Shown: positions 44,955 to 57,029 of the stretch, piece after piece | Numbering within the stretch: position 1 is the stretch's first letter | Layout of the letters: each line of letters begins with the position of its first letter | Source: Bos javanicus | Taxonomy: Eukaryota; Chordata; Mammalia; Artiodactyla; Bovidae | Reading direction: 5' to 3' | Length of the DNA stretch: 64,000 bases | Assembly: GCF_032452875.1 (NCBI RefSeq) | Contig: NC_083873.1 | Location: forward strand, 78,179,987 to 78,243,986 | Program-made: the position numbers and the translations under genes | Notes under the pieces: generated by a model | The model's input: the letters and a program-made list of their open reading frames with translations, nothing else | Databases searched by the model: none | Told to the model about the DNA's origin: nothing

Positions 44955-45182
44955 GCATGTGCTATGCCAAGTCGCTTCAGTCATGATAATCTCTCAGTGA
45001 TCCCATGGACTGTAGCCCACCAGGCTCCCCTGTCCATGGAATTCCCCAGGCAATAATACTAGAGTGGGTTGCCATGCTCTTCTCCAGGGGATCTTTCCAA
45101 CCCAGGGATCAAACCCCCATCTTTTTATGTCTCCTGGATTGGCAGGCAGGTACTTTACCACTACTACCACCTGGGAAACTCA
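44955..45182 (-). mobile_element. Bov-tA SINE
   Basis: Reversed Bov-tA: GTGCTATGCCAAGTCGCTTC tail side, body, and a head ending CACCTGGGAAACTC. A GAAAGATT word on both sides (about 44944 and 45183) is a likely 8-bp duplication. Confidence 0.9.
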
Positions 45183-45334
45183 GAAAGATTCTAGAAGTAC
45201 TATATTTAAGAGAAAGAAAACCTATTTTGGAATTGAGTCAGTGATGCTGTCTTTGCTATAGCCCAGAGTGGAGAGGTTGTTGCTTCTTTGTGAAGAGGTC
45301 AACTGAGCTGGAAGAGCAGAGAAAATTTATAGAA

Positions 45335-45560
45335 CACTTACTTTTAGTCATATACTGGCCTAATATTGTGTGTGTGTGTATGTGTTTCTAATTTTAATTG
45401 AATCCCCACAATGACCCTAAGCAGTGTTGATTGCTATCTTTCATATATACAAGTGAAGGATGAAGATTAAAGACACTGAGTCTTTTGCTCCATGTCACAT
45501 AGCAAATAAAACAGTTGTAATTCAGACTCAAGCATCTGTTTCTAAAATCATAGTGTATGT
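45335..45560 (-). repeat. MIR SINE with a TG run
   Basis: Reversed diverged MIR: AATTGAATCCCCACAATGAC, AAGATTAAAGACACTGAGTC, CATGTCACATAGCAAATAAA, TAATTCAGACTCAAGCATC. A short TG run lies at 45368-45386. Confidence 0.65.
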
Positions 45561-45585
45561 TAGAATGTATTCTTTACGCTCTAAC

Positions 45586-46215
45586 AATAGGTCTCAAAGT
45601 GTGGTCCTCAGTCTAGCAGCATTGATATTACTCGTGAGAAATACAAGTTTTCAGTTGTTGCTGTTCAGTCACCCAGTTGTGTCCTACTCTTTGCAACCCT
45701 ATGGACTGCAGCACACCAGGCCTCCCTGTTCCTCACTATCTCCTGAAGTTTGCCCAAGTTCATGTTCATTGCATCAGTGATGCCAACTAGCCATCTCATC
45801 CTCTGATGCCCTCTTCTCCTTCTGCCCTCACTCTTTCCCAGCATCAGGGACTTTTCCAATGAGTTGGCTGTTTACATCAGATGACCAAAATACTGGAGCC
45901 TCAGCTTCAGCATTGGTCCTTCCAATGAGTATGCAGAGTTGAGTTCCCTTAAGATTGACTGGTTTGATCTCCTTGCTGTCCAGGGAACTCTCAGGAGTCT
46001 TCTCCAGCACCACAGTTCAAAGGCATCAATTCTTTGGCACTTTGACTTCTTTACAGTCCAGCTCTTAAACTGTACATGATCAACAGGAAGACAAAGGAAA
46101 ACCTTTGTCTGCAATTTTCAGACCCCAACTTAAATCTGAATCAGAATCTCTTGGGATGGGGCCTGGAAATCTGTGTATTAACAAGTTCTCCAGGTGATTT
46201 TGAGGCACACTAAAA
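45586..46215 (-). mobile_element. MER5A-type hAT DNA transposon, split
   Basis: Left part GGTCTCAAAGTGTGGTCCTC to ATTACTCGTGAGAAATACAA; right part CTGAATCAGAATCTCTTGG, GGGGCCTGGAAATCTG, AACAAGTTCTCCAGGTGATT. These are the reversed MER5A ends with a BovB fragment between them. Confidence 0.8.
45655..46114 (-). mobile_element. BovB 3'-end fragment in MER5A
   Basis: About 460 bp of reversed BovB 3' end with a TTGTTGCTGTTCAG left edge. The duplication TTTTCAG (45648-45654 and 46115-46121) brackets it. Confidence 0.9.
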
Positions 46216-47794
46216 AGTGAGACCCCCTTGCACTGTATTTTCACTCTATCCCATTATATTAGTATTTGAAATTTTGAGAAGGAATAGGTGTCAATGATAT
46301 GCAGTCCCAACTTCGCACTTACTGTTCTGATGAAACTTCTCTGAAAGCATTTTAACCACAGGCTATATAAAGGAAAAAACAAGGGGTCTTTCCTGGTTAA
46401 TATCTATGAAATGTCCAGAGAACTAAAATGGAGAAAATCTATTGAATTGAGTCCTAACTCCCAGCAGAGGAACACATTAGTGGAGGGGAAAGGGGAAAGG
46501 TGGATCATTCCAGTGGGGATATCATAGGATGGTACATGATGAAGATCACTCAGCAGAGGGTATTTTAGCTGATCCTTTTGGAATTATTAACTCTAATGCT
46601 CATTAGCAATAGATTCTTCAGAGACTACTTTGGAAAATATTTGACATATGGGGTACTGTGGTAGCTGTGATGTGCCTTATGCAAAATACAAAGTACTTGT
46701 TTCTTGTATTTTATCAAATTTTAATAGAATTTACTTCTAACCCACTGTCACCAGGATCTTGCAAGTTACTCTACAGATGCCAGACTGCTACACTACTAAC
46801 ACTATTTGACAAATGAGTATAGCAGATCTACATGAGATTAGGCAGTGGACAAACGGAATAAATTTCCTTATTGAGGAGCTAAACCAAAAGAAGAAAGACA
46901 CATAAATGAAAAAAAAAAAAAAAACTTATTTATTTTTTTTGGATCCTAGAATCTTAGACAAAAGCAGGAGGGTAAAGTTCTGTTTTCTGATTGTGTATAC
47001 TAACTCCAAACTGTAAGCTAAAGGGTTAGGCTTGAAGCTGTCATTTATCACAAATCAATTAAAAATAAAGATGGTAAGCAGATGTGACATTATAACTAGA
47101 GGAAATAGAAGCAAAAATTAGACAATTTTACTTAAACAAATGAACAGATGCAGGGAAGAAAACAAAGCCAGCAAAACAAACAAACATTTGAAAGAAAAAA
47201 TTTTAAATTAAAAAATGAAGTAGAAAGGAACTATGTTCCTAAATTGAGATATCTGGTGTGATGCAGTGTTTTCCATCAGTTTCTTTGGCAAATATAATTT
47301 TTTAGGCATCTGTGATCAGCAGAAAGACTGCTAGGTTCCAGCTCTGAACCTAGCATTTAGATCTCATACATGCCTGAGTGTGGGAGGAGTATTAACACTG
47401 ATCCAAGGTTTCTGGACATTGCCAATTCAAGATAGTGAGTGAATGCAGCAGACCTGGAATGTGGCCACTGAGGCCATGCTTGTGATTCCCACATTCCTGG
47501 AGTCTTTGGATTGCCAGAGTAAATTTGACACAACCAAGGTGATTTCCTGCCAGGAGTAGGGTTAAGTCTTGCTTGAATCAATTTCCTAAATATCTGGTTG
47601 ATTGAGAAATTTCCTTCTTAACACTAGTGTACTACATAAGGAAAATACAGAAAAATGTTTAAAACAATTAAACAAGATTTAAAAGAAAAAAAATAAAATG
47701 ATGTATAGAAGCTTCCTTGTCTTCTAGTTTCCTGTAAGTAGAATTGCTGAGCTATAGAGTTGTATAAGTTCCTCTTTAAACTCTTTTTATCAGC
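46216..47794. other. unassigned stretch
   Basis: 1.6 kb without a recognised repeat or gene. An A-run lies at 46909-46924. Short open frames (for example 47357-47581 minus) have no family resemblance. Confidence 0.45.
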
Positions 47795-47868
47795 TTTGGG
47801 CAATCTGTATATTAACAAGTCTTCTAGATAATTTCAATACACATTTAAGTGTGAGAACCATGTGGACA
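47795..47868 (-). repeat. MER5-like fragment
   Basis: CTGTATATTAACAAGTCTTC followed by ATTTAAGTGTGAGAACCA resembles one end of MER5A, diverged. Confidence 0.5.
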
Positions 47869-47994
47869 AACTTATTTTATCCAAATATCTATTCTATCTT
47901 CTGTAATAGCAATAGCATCTCTGCAATAATTAATTTTCAAATCTAAATTACAGCCTTCCAGCAAGATGATACATTTGTAGAGAAATGTATAATA
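47869..47994. other. short unassigned stretch
   Basis: AT-rich; nothing recognised. Confidence 0.35.
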
Positions 47995-48135
47995 TCCAAT
48001 GGCAGTGCAACAGAGCAGAGAAAGACTGAATTTGTAATTGAAAGATCCACATTTGAATCCTGGTTAAATCATTGACTATCTCTGCTACATTGGAAAAGTC
48101 ACTTAATATTTCTTATATTTTCATACTTTTAAAGT
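47995..48135 (+). repeat. MIR SINE fragment
   Basis: Forward, diverged MIR: CATTTGAATCCTGGTTAAAT, GGAAAAGTCACTTAAT. Confidence 0.6.
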
Positions 48136-48474
48136 AAGATAATAATTAATGATAACTCATACAGTGGTTGTGTTACTAATGAAAAAAGTTAATGTATTCA
48201 GGTGACACTTCTTGAGCACCTACTGAGTCTGGAATGGTACTAAGAGTTAGAGTAAACAAGACAACAGTCTTGTCCCTTTAGAAATAGGCAATATCAATAA
48301 TGTATTAGTATTATAATAATTAATACTATAATAATAATGTAATCCAGAGTGTAAGCTAAGAACATAACCTATTCTGTGTATATATGGTGGGCAAGAATCA
48401 GGAAGACTTCTCAGAGGAAATGTTCTGCTGAGAGAAAGATGCAAATTAAGTAGGAAGATGCAAGTAGAGTAGGG

Positions 48475-48688
48475 CTTCTTTGGTGGCTCAAATGGTAAAG
48501 AATCTGCCTGCAATGTAAGAGACCCAGGTTAAATCCCTGGGTCAGGAAGATCCCCTGGAGAAGGAAATGGCAACCCATTCCAGTATTCTAGCCTGGAGAA
48601 GCCCATGAACAGAGGAGCCTGGAAAGCTACCGTCCATGGAGTGGAAAAGAGTCAGACATGATTAACATAGAAGTGAGTAACTAACACT
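48475..48688 (+). mobile_element. Bov-tA SINE
   Basis: Starts GGGCTTCTTTGGTGGCTC and ends in a GAGTAACTAACACT tail, into which a Bov-A2 inserted. Confidence 0.9.
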
Positions 48689-48954
48689 GCTGCTAAGTCA
48701 CTTCAGTCATGTCCAACTCTGTGCAACCCCATAGACGGCAGCCCACCAGGCTCCCCCATCCCTGGGATTCTCCAGGCAAGAACGCTGGAGTGGGTTGCCA
48801 TTTCCTTCTCCAATGCATGAAAGTGAAAAGTCAAAATGAAGTCGCTCAGTCGTGTCCGACTCTTAGCGATCCCATGGACTGCAGCCTACCAGGCTCCTCC
48901 GTCCACGGGATTTTCCAGGCAAGAGTACTGGAGTGGGGTGCCATTGCCTTATTC
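48689..48954 (+). mobile_element. Bov-A2 SINE inserted in a Bov-tA tail
   Basis: Complete Bov-A2 (GCTGCTAAGTCACTTC to GCCATTGCCTTATTC) between perfect 14-bp copies of GAGTAACTAACACT (48675-48688 and 48955-48968), which is the Bov-tA tail itself. Confidence 0.96.
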
Positions 48955-49513
48955 GAGTAACTAACACTAAAATAAGAAGAAAAATTTTTAGTGAAAGTAG
49001 GTGGTGGGTGGGGCATTCTGGGTAGCAGGAATAATATGGAAAAATTTGGAGGTAACAAAAAGCTTTGAGTGTTAACGGGACTGCAAGGAGTTGATGTACT
49101 AATTGAGGCAGAGATAGAGTCTAGAGAAATAAACACCATTATGGAAACAGCCACCCAATCTGTAAGGGCACCATTACGTGTGGAATGTGAGGTCAGTAGT
49201 GAGGAATTTTAAAAAGACATCAGCACAATGAGATGGACATTTTGTAAAGACGAGTTAGCTATATTACATAAGACAGGGAAGAAGTCTATCTAGGTAGTCA
49301 CTGTGGTAATCCAGTCAAGAGATAATGATGACCCAAATGAAGACAATGACAATGGAGATTTGAAATGATAAGGATATAGTCTAAATGGCATTTGGAAACT
49401 AATAGGATATGATTGAGAAAATATATTAATACCAGTTTCCCAGATCTTGCCAACATGTTGTTACAAAATTATTTTTAATGCCCAGATTGAATGTATTGAA
49501 CTCTCACTGGCCT

Positions 49514-49810
49514 TCAGTTCAGTTCAGCTCGGTTCAGTCACTCAGTCATGTCCTACTCTTTACGACCCCATGAATTGCAGCACTCCAGGCCTCCCTGTCC
49601 ATCACCATCTCCTGGAGTTCACTCAAACTCACGTCCATTAAGTCGGTGATGACATCCAGCCATCTCATCCTCTGTTGTCCCCTTTTTCTCCTGCCCCCAA
49701 TCCCTCCCAGGATCAGAGTCTTTTCCAATGAGTCAGTTCTTCGCATGAGGTGGCCAAAGTACTGGAGTTTCAGCTTTCGCGTCACTCCTTCCAAAGAACA
49801 CCCAGGACTG
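49514..49810 (-). mobile_element. BovB 3'-end fragment
   Basis: About 300 bp of reversed BovB 3' end with a CAGTTCAGTTCAG left edge, truncated at the CCCAGGACTG block. Little diverged. No clear duplication. Confidence 0.92.
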
Positions 49811-50684
49811 TTGTTAGCAATCCATCCTCCTCAAAATGACTTTCACCCCAGAGGTAGTTTCCAGAGTGCTGATTCTTATTTACTCAAGGACAAGTCCCTG
49901 AAGTCCTTTTGCTGTGTCCTCTGTTTTGCCCTATGACTGCCTATAGTCTGTTTTTGGACACACACATTTTCTACTGGATTCATTGTTGCTTTCCCTATCC
50001 TGGCTATGAGAGCCCACAGATCTATGGTTCAGATCTCTGTTACTGTAACAGATGCATGGGACAGCATCTGATTTCAGGGTATAAATTCTACAAAGCCCAG
50101 CAAAATGCAATTGAGAGCAGTCTATAACTTTAAGGATGTTTTCCCAAAGGTCTAGGAAACCAGGTTCTAGGGAAAAACAACACAGAAATTGATTTACAGC
50201 AATATGTGAATTCCAAGTCATTTTAGAATTCCTTATCTTGCCTCATTGCCCACTATTCTTCATGTGGTCAGGAGTACTGAACTCCTGCATTGAAATTTAC
50301 CAAGATCTTCACAATTTAAATTCAGACTGAATCTTTATTCAACTCTAAAAGGGAAAATAAGTTTTTTCCTCACACCAAACAGACTTGTGACTTATTTCTG
50401 GAGCCTGAATGATAGCAAGTATGTCCATTTTTCTTCAGAAGAAACCTCATCTCCATACACAATGTTATGTTCTGTTCCCAAAACCTTAACAAACAAAGTA
50501 ACATAATAGAAGACATCAGTATATTTCTCAGAGTCTAGATTGTTTGGTTTTAACACTAAACAGTCTTACCCTGTGTTCTAATAGTGCAGTTTCCTTTTTG
50601 TCTCATTTCACCTGTGATTCCACAACCTTGGGGTTAAAACTCATTCATGGCATCCTTGTTACTTATATACCACTTCTTCCATGC
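49811..50684. other. unassigned stretch
   Basis: Apparently unique; no coding or repeat signal recognised. Confidence 0.45.
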
Positions 50685-50882
50685 GTGGTTGGTTGTGTTC
50701 ACCTCTTTGCGACCCTGTAGACTGTATCTGGTCAGGCCCCTCTGTCCACAGGGTTTCCCAGGCAAGAATACTGGAGTGGGTTGCCATTTCCTTTTGCAGG
50801 AGATTTTTTCACCCAGGGATCCAACTCATATCTCCTGCATTGGCAGGAATATTCTTTACCCACTCTGGCACCTGGGAAGCCA
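50685..50882 (-). mobile_element. Bov-tA SINE
   Basis: Reversed and diverged: GGTTGTGTTCACCTCTTTGC body, then a head ending CACCTGGGAAGCC. Confidence 0.88.
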
Positions 50883-50931
50883 CTACTTAGAAACAACCAG
50901 TTTCTTTAGTATTCACTGAATTGCATGAAAT

Positions 50932-51113
50932 GTTTTTTGCATAAAAATAATATTTATTTTTGTTCAGTGTATCATAATAAACAGCACTTATAAATATGTT
51001 TCAAGTTATATAAACATTTAAAACTATTTACACTTATATATAAATGTAAGTGCTATTTATTAACTGTGATACACTAAACAAAAATAAGTGCTATCATTTT
51101 TACATAAAACAAA
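50932..51113. repeat. 180-bp imperfect palindrome, MITE-like
   Basis: The left arm (TATTTTTGTTCAGTGTATCA near 50956, then AACAGCACTTATA) pairs with the right arm (TGATACACTAAACAAAAATA near 51068, preceded by AAGTGCTATTTATTAA). Arms are about 75 bp with a short centre near 51020, and the outer ends GTTTTTTGCATAAAAA and TTTTTACATAAAAC also pair. This suits a palindromic DNA-transposon remnant; the family is not recognised. Confidence 0.6.
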
Positions 51114-52364
51114 ATCTAAATTATTTCATACAATTCAGTGACTACTAAAGGAAGCTGGTGCTCCTTATCCAGAGTAAGCTGATATAAAGCATTATACTTT
51201 ATTGAGTTTGTTTCTATAAAACATCAGGAATAACAATAACTGAAACCTGGTTATGACAGCTTGCCTCACTAAGTCACCAAAATCCTAAGCGGACGTGAAT
51301 ATATCTGATAATAAATTTTCAGTAAGGTGAAATGAAAAGGAAACTATTATACCTCTGTCAGACTCATTCTTATTCTTTTTATTCTTCTATTAGAGAATGA
51401 ACATCACTCTTTTCCTGAAGTTAAAAGGAATTTTTAGTTTTCACATCAATTTTTATCAAACTTAGAGGCAAGAGCAGCTATAAATCCCTGGTCCTAGAAC
51501 CTGGACAATATAAGTCATATGGCAAACATTTCAAGCTTCTAGAAATTGATAACTGAAGCTAAGTAATACTGATACAAGAGATAAAATTATTTTTTAAAAA
51601 CAATCAGAAAAAGAATAACATATCATTTAGTAAGTAAGGATAGTCAGCAATTAAAAATGACTCTTACAGAAGCTCTGGAGTGGGATAGAAAAAAATTTCT
51701 TTATATTGGATTCAAATAGGAAAATGTTATTTATAGAGTTCACAGAGTATTAGAAATGTGGAAACACTTTTCTTACACCATATATTTTATGCACCACACC
51801 CCCATCTCCACAAGGCTCATTTTCTCCATAAAATTTAGGACATTAACTTTCTAATTTCAAACCTACTTGTCCATTGCTATTAATGCTAAGCAAAACTCCT
51901 TTTATTTTCTAGATCCCTTTCTCCTCTCTTACCCTATTAACTCTCAGCCCACTTGAATGATTTTCTGTCCTATTGAGAATCTTTTTCTGGCTTCTATATT
52001 CAGTCACTCGACTCCCTCTACTTCCACTGCTGATTCAAGATGACAGATGGAAGGGAGATTGGAAATGGTCCTCTGATTATGAACTGGACTCACAGTGGAA
52101 TAGAAGATGACCTGTGTCTTCTCAATATCCAGAAAATTCCTGTTTTCATGTTGCCTCTATGATAGGAAAATGATACCTTTCTCCTCTGTGCTCAAGAAGT
52201 GGCCAGGGTAGTGGACCAAACACTGCTCTACCACCTGCTGCCCTGGTTGAATCCCTTCAGTCTTGACCACTCCCTGTCTTCATAGGAGATAAAAGAAGAA
52301 CTCACTCCAACTACTGCTTGCCACACCACAGGGAGTTAACAGTTTTCCTGCCCATTTAGCTGGT
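51114..52364. other. unassigned stretch
   Basis: 1.25 kb, no recognised repeat. The 51900-52330 part is less AT-rich but has no useful open frame. Confidence 0.45.
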
Positions 52365-52585
52365 TGGTTTTAGGTCAGCTGGGCTTCAAGAACCTGCTTC
52401 CAAATGCAGGAGATGTAAGAGACACAGGTTCAATCCCTGGGTTGGGAAGATCCCCTAGAGGAGGGCATGGCAATCCACTCCAGTATTCTTGCCTAGAGAA
52501 TCCCCATGGACAGGGGAGCCTAGCGAGCTACAGTCCATGGGGTCGCAAAGAGTCAGACACGACTGAAGTGACTTAGCATATATTT
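52365..52585 (+). mobile_element. Bov-tA SINE, head-deleted
   Basis: The head is abnormal (GGGCTTCAAGAACCTGCTTC, lacking the start of the A-box region), followed by a good Bov-A body ending CACGACTGAAGTGACTTAGC. Confidence 0.88.
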
Positions 52586-52803
52586 AAGCCAGCTGTCTGT
52601 GGAAACTTGTACTTTATTATTTTGCTTTATAAATAGACTGTTTTATATATTCTTCTTTGAATATACTTATTCTTTTGCAGTGGTTCTGGATTCTTAATTT
52701 TTTCTCCTATGAGATACAGTAACTTTAAATGATTTCCTTTAAAGCTTCTTACTTGCTTCTTTGAATGTATTCTAACAAAGAGCACATGCCCTGGCATGTG
52801 TTT
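52586..52803. other. short unassigned stretch
   Basis: AT-rich; nothing recognised. Confidence 0.35.
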
Positions 52804-55141
52804 TGTTCAGTAGATCAGTCTTGTCTGACTCTGTGATGCCATGAACTGCAGCACACCAGACTTCCCTGTCTTTCACCATCTCTCAGAGTTTGCTCAATTC
52901 ATATCTATTGAGTTGGTGATGCTATCCAACCATCTCATTCTCTGCTGTCCCCTTCTCCTCCTGCCTTCAATCTTTCTTAGTGTCAGGGTCTTTTCCAATG
53001 AGTTGGCTCTTCACATCAGATGGCCTAAGTATTAGAGCTTCAGCATCAGTCATTCCAGTGAATATTCAGGGTTGATTTCCTTTAGGATGGACTGGTTGGA
53101 TCTCCTTGCAGTCCAAGGGACTCTCAAGAGTCTTCTCCAACACCACATTTTGAAAGTATCAATTCTTCAGCGCTCAGCTTGTTTATGGTCCCAACTCTTA
53201 TATCTATGCATGACTACTGGAAAAACCATAGCTTTTGCTATCCAGATATTTGTCGACAAAGTAATGTTTCTGCTTTTTAATACATTGATCCAGGTTTGTC
53301 ATTGCTTTTTTTCAAGGAGCAAGCGTCTTTTAATTTCACGGCTGCAGTCACCATCTGCAGTGATTTTGGAGCCCCCCAAAATAAAGTCTATCACAGTTTT
53401 CCTTGTTTCCCTATCTATTTGCCTTGAAGTGACAGGACCACATGCCATGAACTTTGTTTTTTGAATGTTGAGTTTTAAGCCGGCTTTTTCAGTCTCTTCT
53501 TTCCCTTTCATCAAAGGGCCCTTATAGTTCTTTTTTTGTTTTCTGCCATAAGGGTGGTGTCATCTGTATATCTGAGGTTATTGATATTTCTCCTGGCAGT
53601 CTTGATTCCAGCTTGTGCTTTATCCAGACTGGCATTTTGCATAATGTACTATGCACAGAAGTTAAATAGGCAGAGTGACAATATACAGCCTTGACGTACT
53701 CCTTTCCCGATTTGGAACCAGTCTGTTGTTCAATGTCCATTTCTAACTGCTGCTTCTTGACCTTCATACAAATTTCTCAGGGGGCAGGTAAGGTGGTTTG
53801 GTATTCCCATCTCTTCAAGAATTTTCCACAGTTTATTGTGATCTACACAGTCAAAGGCTTTGGCATAGTCAATGAAGAAGTAGATATTCTTCTGGAACTG
53901 TCTTACTTTTTCTATGATCCAGTGGATGTTGTTAATTTAACTGCTGGTTACTCTGCCTTTTCTAAATCCAGCTTGCACATCTGGAAATTGTCCATTCACG
54001 TACTGTTGAAGCCAAGCTTGAAGGATTTTGAGCATGACCTTCCTGGTGTGTGAGATGAGTGCAGTTGTACAGTAGTTTGAACATTCTTTATCATTGCCCT
54101 TCTTTGGGATTAGAATGAAAACTGATGTTTTCCAGTCCTGTGATCAATGCTGAGTTTTCCAAATTTTTTGGCATATTGAGTGCAGCACTTTCACAGCGTC
54201 ATCTTTTAGGATTTCAATAGCTGGAATTCCACCACCTCAAGTAACTTTTGTTCACAGTAATGCTTCCTAAGACCCACTTGAATTCTCACTGTAGGATGTC
54301 TGGTGCTAGGTGAGTGATCACACCATCATAGTTATCCAGGTCATTAAGATCTTTTTATATAGTGATTTTGTGTATTCTTGTCACCTCTTCTTAATATCTT
54401 CTTCTTCTGTTAGGTCCATACCATTTCTGTCCTTTATTGTGCCCATCTTTGTATGAAATCTTACCTTGGTATCTCCAATTTTCTTGAAGTGATCTCTAGT
54501 CTTTCCTATTCTATTGTTTTCCTCCATTTCTTTGCATTGTTCACTTCAGAAGACTTTCTTTTCTCTCCTTTCTAATCTTTGGAACTCTGCATTCACATGG
54601 GTATATCTTTCTCTTTCTCCTTTGCCTTTCACTTCTCTTTTCTCACTAAGGCCTCCTCAGACAACCATTTTGCCTTTTTGCATTTCTTTTTCTTGGGGAT
54701 GATTTTGATCACTGCCTCCTGTACAATGTTATGAACCTCTGTCCATAGTTGTTCAGGTACTCTATCAGATTTAATACCTTGAATCTATTTTTCACTTTTC
54801 CTGTATAATTGTAAGGGATTTGATTTAGGTTTTATCTGAATGGCCTAGTGGTTTTCCCTATTTTCTTCAATTTAACTCTGAATTTTGCAATAAGGACTTC
54901 ATGATCTGAGCCACAGTCCACTCCTTTTCTTGTTTTTGCTGACTCTATAGAGTTTCTCCATCTTTGGCCACAAAGAATATAATCAATCTGATTTCAGTAT
55001 TGACCATCTGGTGATGTCCATGTGTAAAGTTGTCTCTTGTGTTGTTGGAAGAGGGTGTTTGCTATGACTAGTGCGTTCTCTTGGTAAAACTCTGTCAGGC
55101 TTTGCCCTGCCTCATTTTGTACTCCAAAGCCAAACTTGGCA
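52804..55141 (-). mobile_element. BovB, 5'-truncated, 2.3 kb
   Basis: Reversed BovB from its 3' end at 52804 to inside the endonuclease domain at 55141. Continuous but diverged, with small indels throughout, so older than the BovB at 8593-11849. No convincing TSD. Confidence 0.92.
52804..55141 (-). pseudogene. BovB endonuclease/RT ORF remnant
   Basis: Minus-strand fragments: the end of the endonuclease (54994-55251, with FGVQNEAGQSLTEFYQENAL), the pre-RT region, the palm (53522-53767 in a broken frame), and the thumb/C-terminal part (53299-53514). Each frame is short and separated by stops. No intact YADD-containing frame is seen. The protein would be the RTE-type target-primed retrotransposition enzyme; this copy cannot make it. 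Confidence 0.82.
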
Positions 55142-57029
55142 CATGTAGAGACAGAAAGTGTTCCATTGCCATCCATACTTGAGAGGACTTTGTGTCTCTC
55201 ACAGGGTTCTAGGTCCCTCATTCTGTTCCTTCTCAATATTTCACCCTTCACTATCTGTTGTATATGCCAGAGTTACTGCCACATTGTGAGGTGGCATACA
55301 TCCCCTTCTGAACAAATTTATGAATATGTAGAAAGATATGTCTGTATACAGCCTTAGTTATCCTGATTATGATTTAAGACTTTAGAAGGTATACTAGCAA
55401 AAATTCTAATTGTTCTAGTACAAAACATGGATCTTCTTGCATTTATTTGCTGAAATTATTTATAAGACTAGGTGTCCTTTTGTAGCTTCTGGTCTTGTAT
55501 CTGCATATCATACTTTTTTTTCCCTGTTACATGTAACCAAAAGCAGATGTATTTGCCAGCTCATCTACTATACATTTTTTTGGTTAATAGAGTATCTTTC
55601 TCTGCATTAATCAAGACTCTTAATGCTGTAAATGACAGAATCTGAATCAAAATTGGATTAAACAAAATTAAATTTATTGGGTCCCATAACTAGGAAGTCC
55701 AATGGTTTCATGAGGCAAACAATGTAAATAGAACTCACTGTATCTTCCATCATTTCTTGACTTGCTTTTATATTCTTGGTTCCAAGTGGTAATAATATGA
55801 TTGCAGGATCTCCAATTGTTATGTAATCTCAAGCCTCACAGGAAAGAGTGGGAATATCTTTTCCAGAAATAAGAGTAAAATTGTCTTCCATCTCACCAGC
55901 TCAGCTTGGGTTATGTTCTATTCCTTAACTGTTGCTGTGGCCAGACAAAGCAATACTGCAAATTTCCAGGTCTAAATCACGTGGTATTGGGAGATGGATT
56001 CCACTGTAACAGAAACAAATGGACTGAAAAGAAAATTAGAATTTGATTGTCTGAAAGTACTGGGCAAAAACAACAGATGTTCACTACAGTCTCCTTCATC
56101 CTGGTATGTGGCAAGATCCAGGAAAGAAATGGGTTGAAAACATAATGACCCAGATAGAAAAAGATGGCATCATAGGGAATATTTAGCTTAGCAAGTATTT
56201 GAAAAGAAGATAACTTGGCATAGAATGATCTTCTGGATGTTAAGATTTTGAGAAAGACAAAAATGTAGTAGAAAGTTTTTGAGTGTTCAATATATGATAT
56301 AAAAATATATTATTATTAAAGCTCAGTAGTTGTCCCAAGCAAAAGAGATTTCTAACATCAAGAAAGAAATATTTGAGTACAATGTAGCAATTACAATTCT
56401 TCTAGTAGTTGTCTACTTTTCAATGCTCCAAACATTTTCCTTTTTATTGATACAGGTAACATTTTAAAATGCCATTGCCTATTATATATAGTCTATGTAT
56501 TTGTTTAAAAATACCTTTGACATATACTCTGAAGTTCTGCTACAAATGGTAACTGAAAAGAATAGATTGTCTTAGTTTATTTAAAACAACATTAAAGTAG
56601 TTCCAGAGAGAGCAAGTAAAATATCAATAATAAAATATGTTTTATCCATTAATAAAACCTGGATTATATGAAACAATTTTAGCAAATAATAATCTTTCAA
56701 AGCTCAATGATTCAGACTGACAAAGAAAATAAAATTTTCTCCCCACATACATGTTTTTTAAAAATAATTTTCAAGTAGACAGTAAACTTTTCATCCAATA
56801 TCTGTATTTCTAACAGTGAGTGAATAAACTGAGAAGAAAATTATGCTGCATGAATTTTGGTGAATTTCTAGATTAGGGTTACCTTTCTCGATGATATAAA
56901 CATAAACTGTCATAATCAAGAGTGAGAAGTTTGAATTTCGGTAAGTTTTATGGCCAGGTTTATTAGGGACTGACTTATATCTTCCAAAATTTATATTAAA
57001 GTCCTAAGTCCCAGTGCCTTAGAATGTAA
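55142..57029. other. unassigned stretch with one probable old repeat
   Basis: Mostly unrecognised, AT-rich. The part at about 55600-56030 (ATTAAATTTATTGGGTCCCA, CTGTTGCTGTGGCCAG, AAATCACGTGGTATTG) resembles an old interspersed mammalian repeat that I cannot name. Confidence 0.4.

Larger units (their letters stand above)
48190..49440 (-). repeat. L2 LINE fragment, split by two SINEs
   Basis: Reversed L2 3' end at 48190-48474 (TTGAGCACCTACTGAGTCTG, AACAAGACAACAGTCTTGTC), continuing at 48969-49440 (GGGGCATTCTGGGTAGCAGG, GGTAATCCAGTCAAGAGATA). The gap holds a Bov-tA and a Bov-A2. Confidence 0.7.

Noticed and set aside
48189..49440. Unnamed unique conserved region
   Set aside because: On re-reading, the flanks match diverged L2 in reverse, with two SINEs in between.
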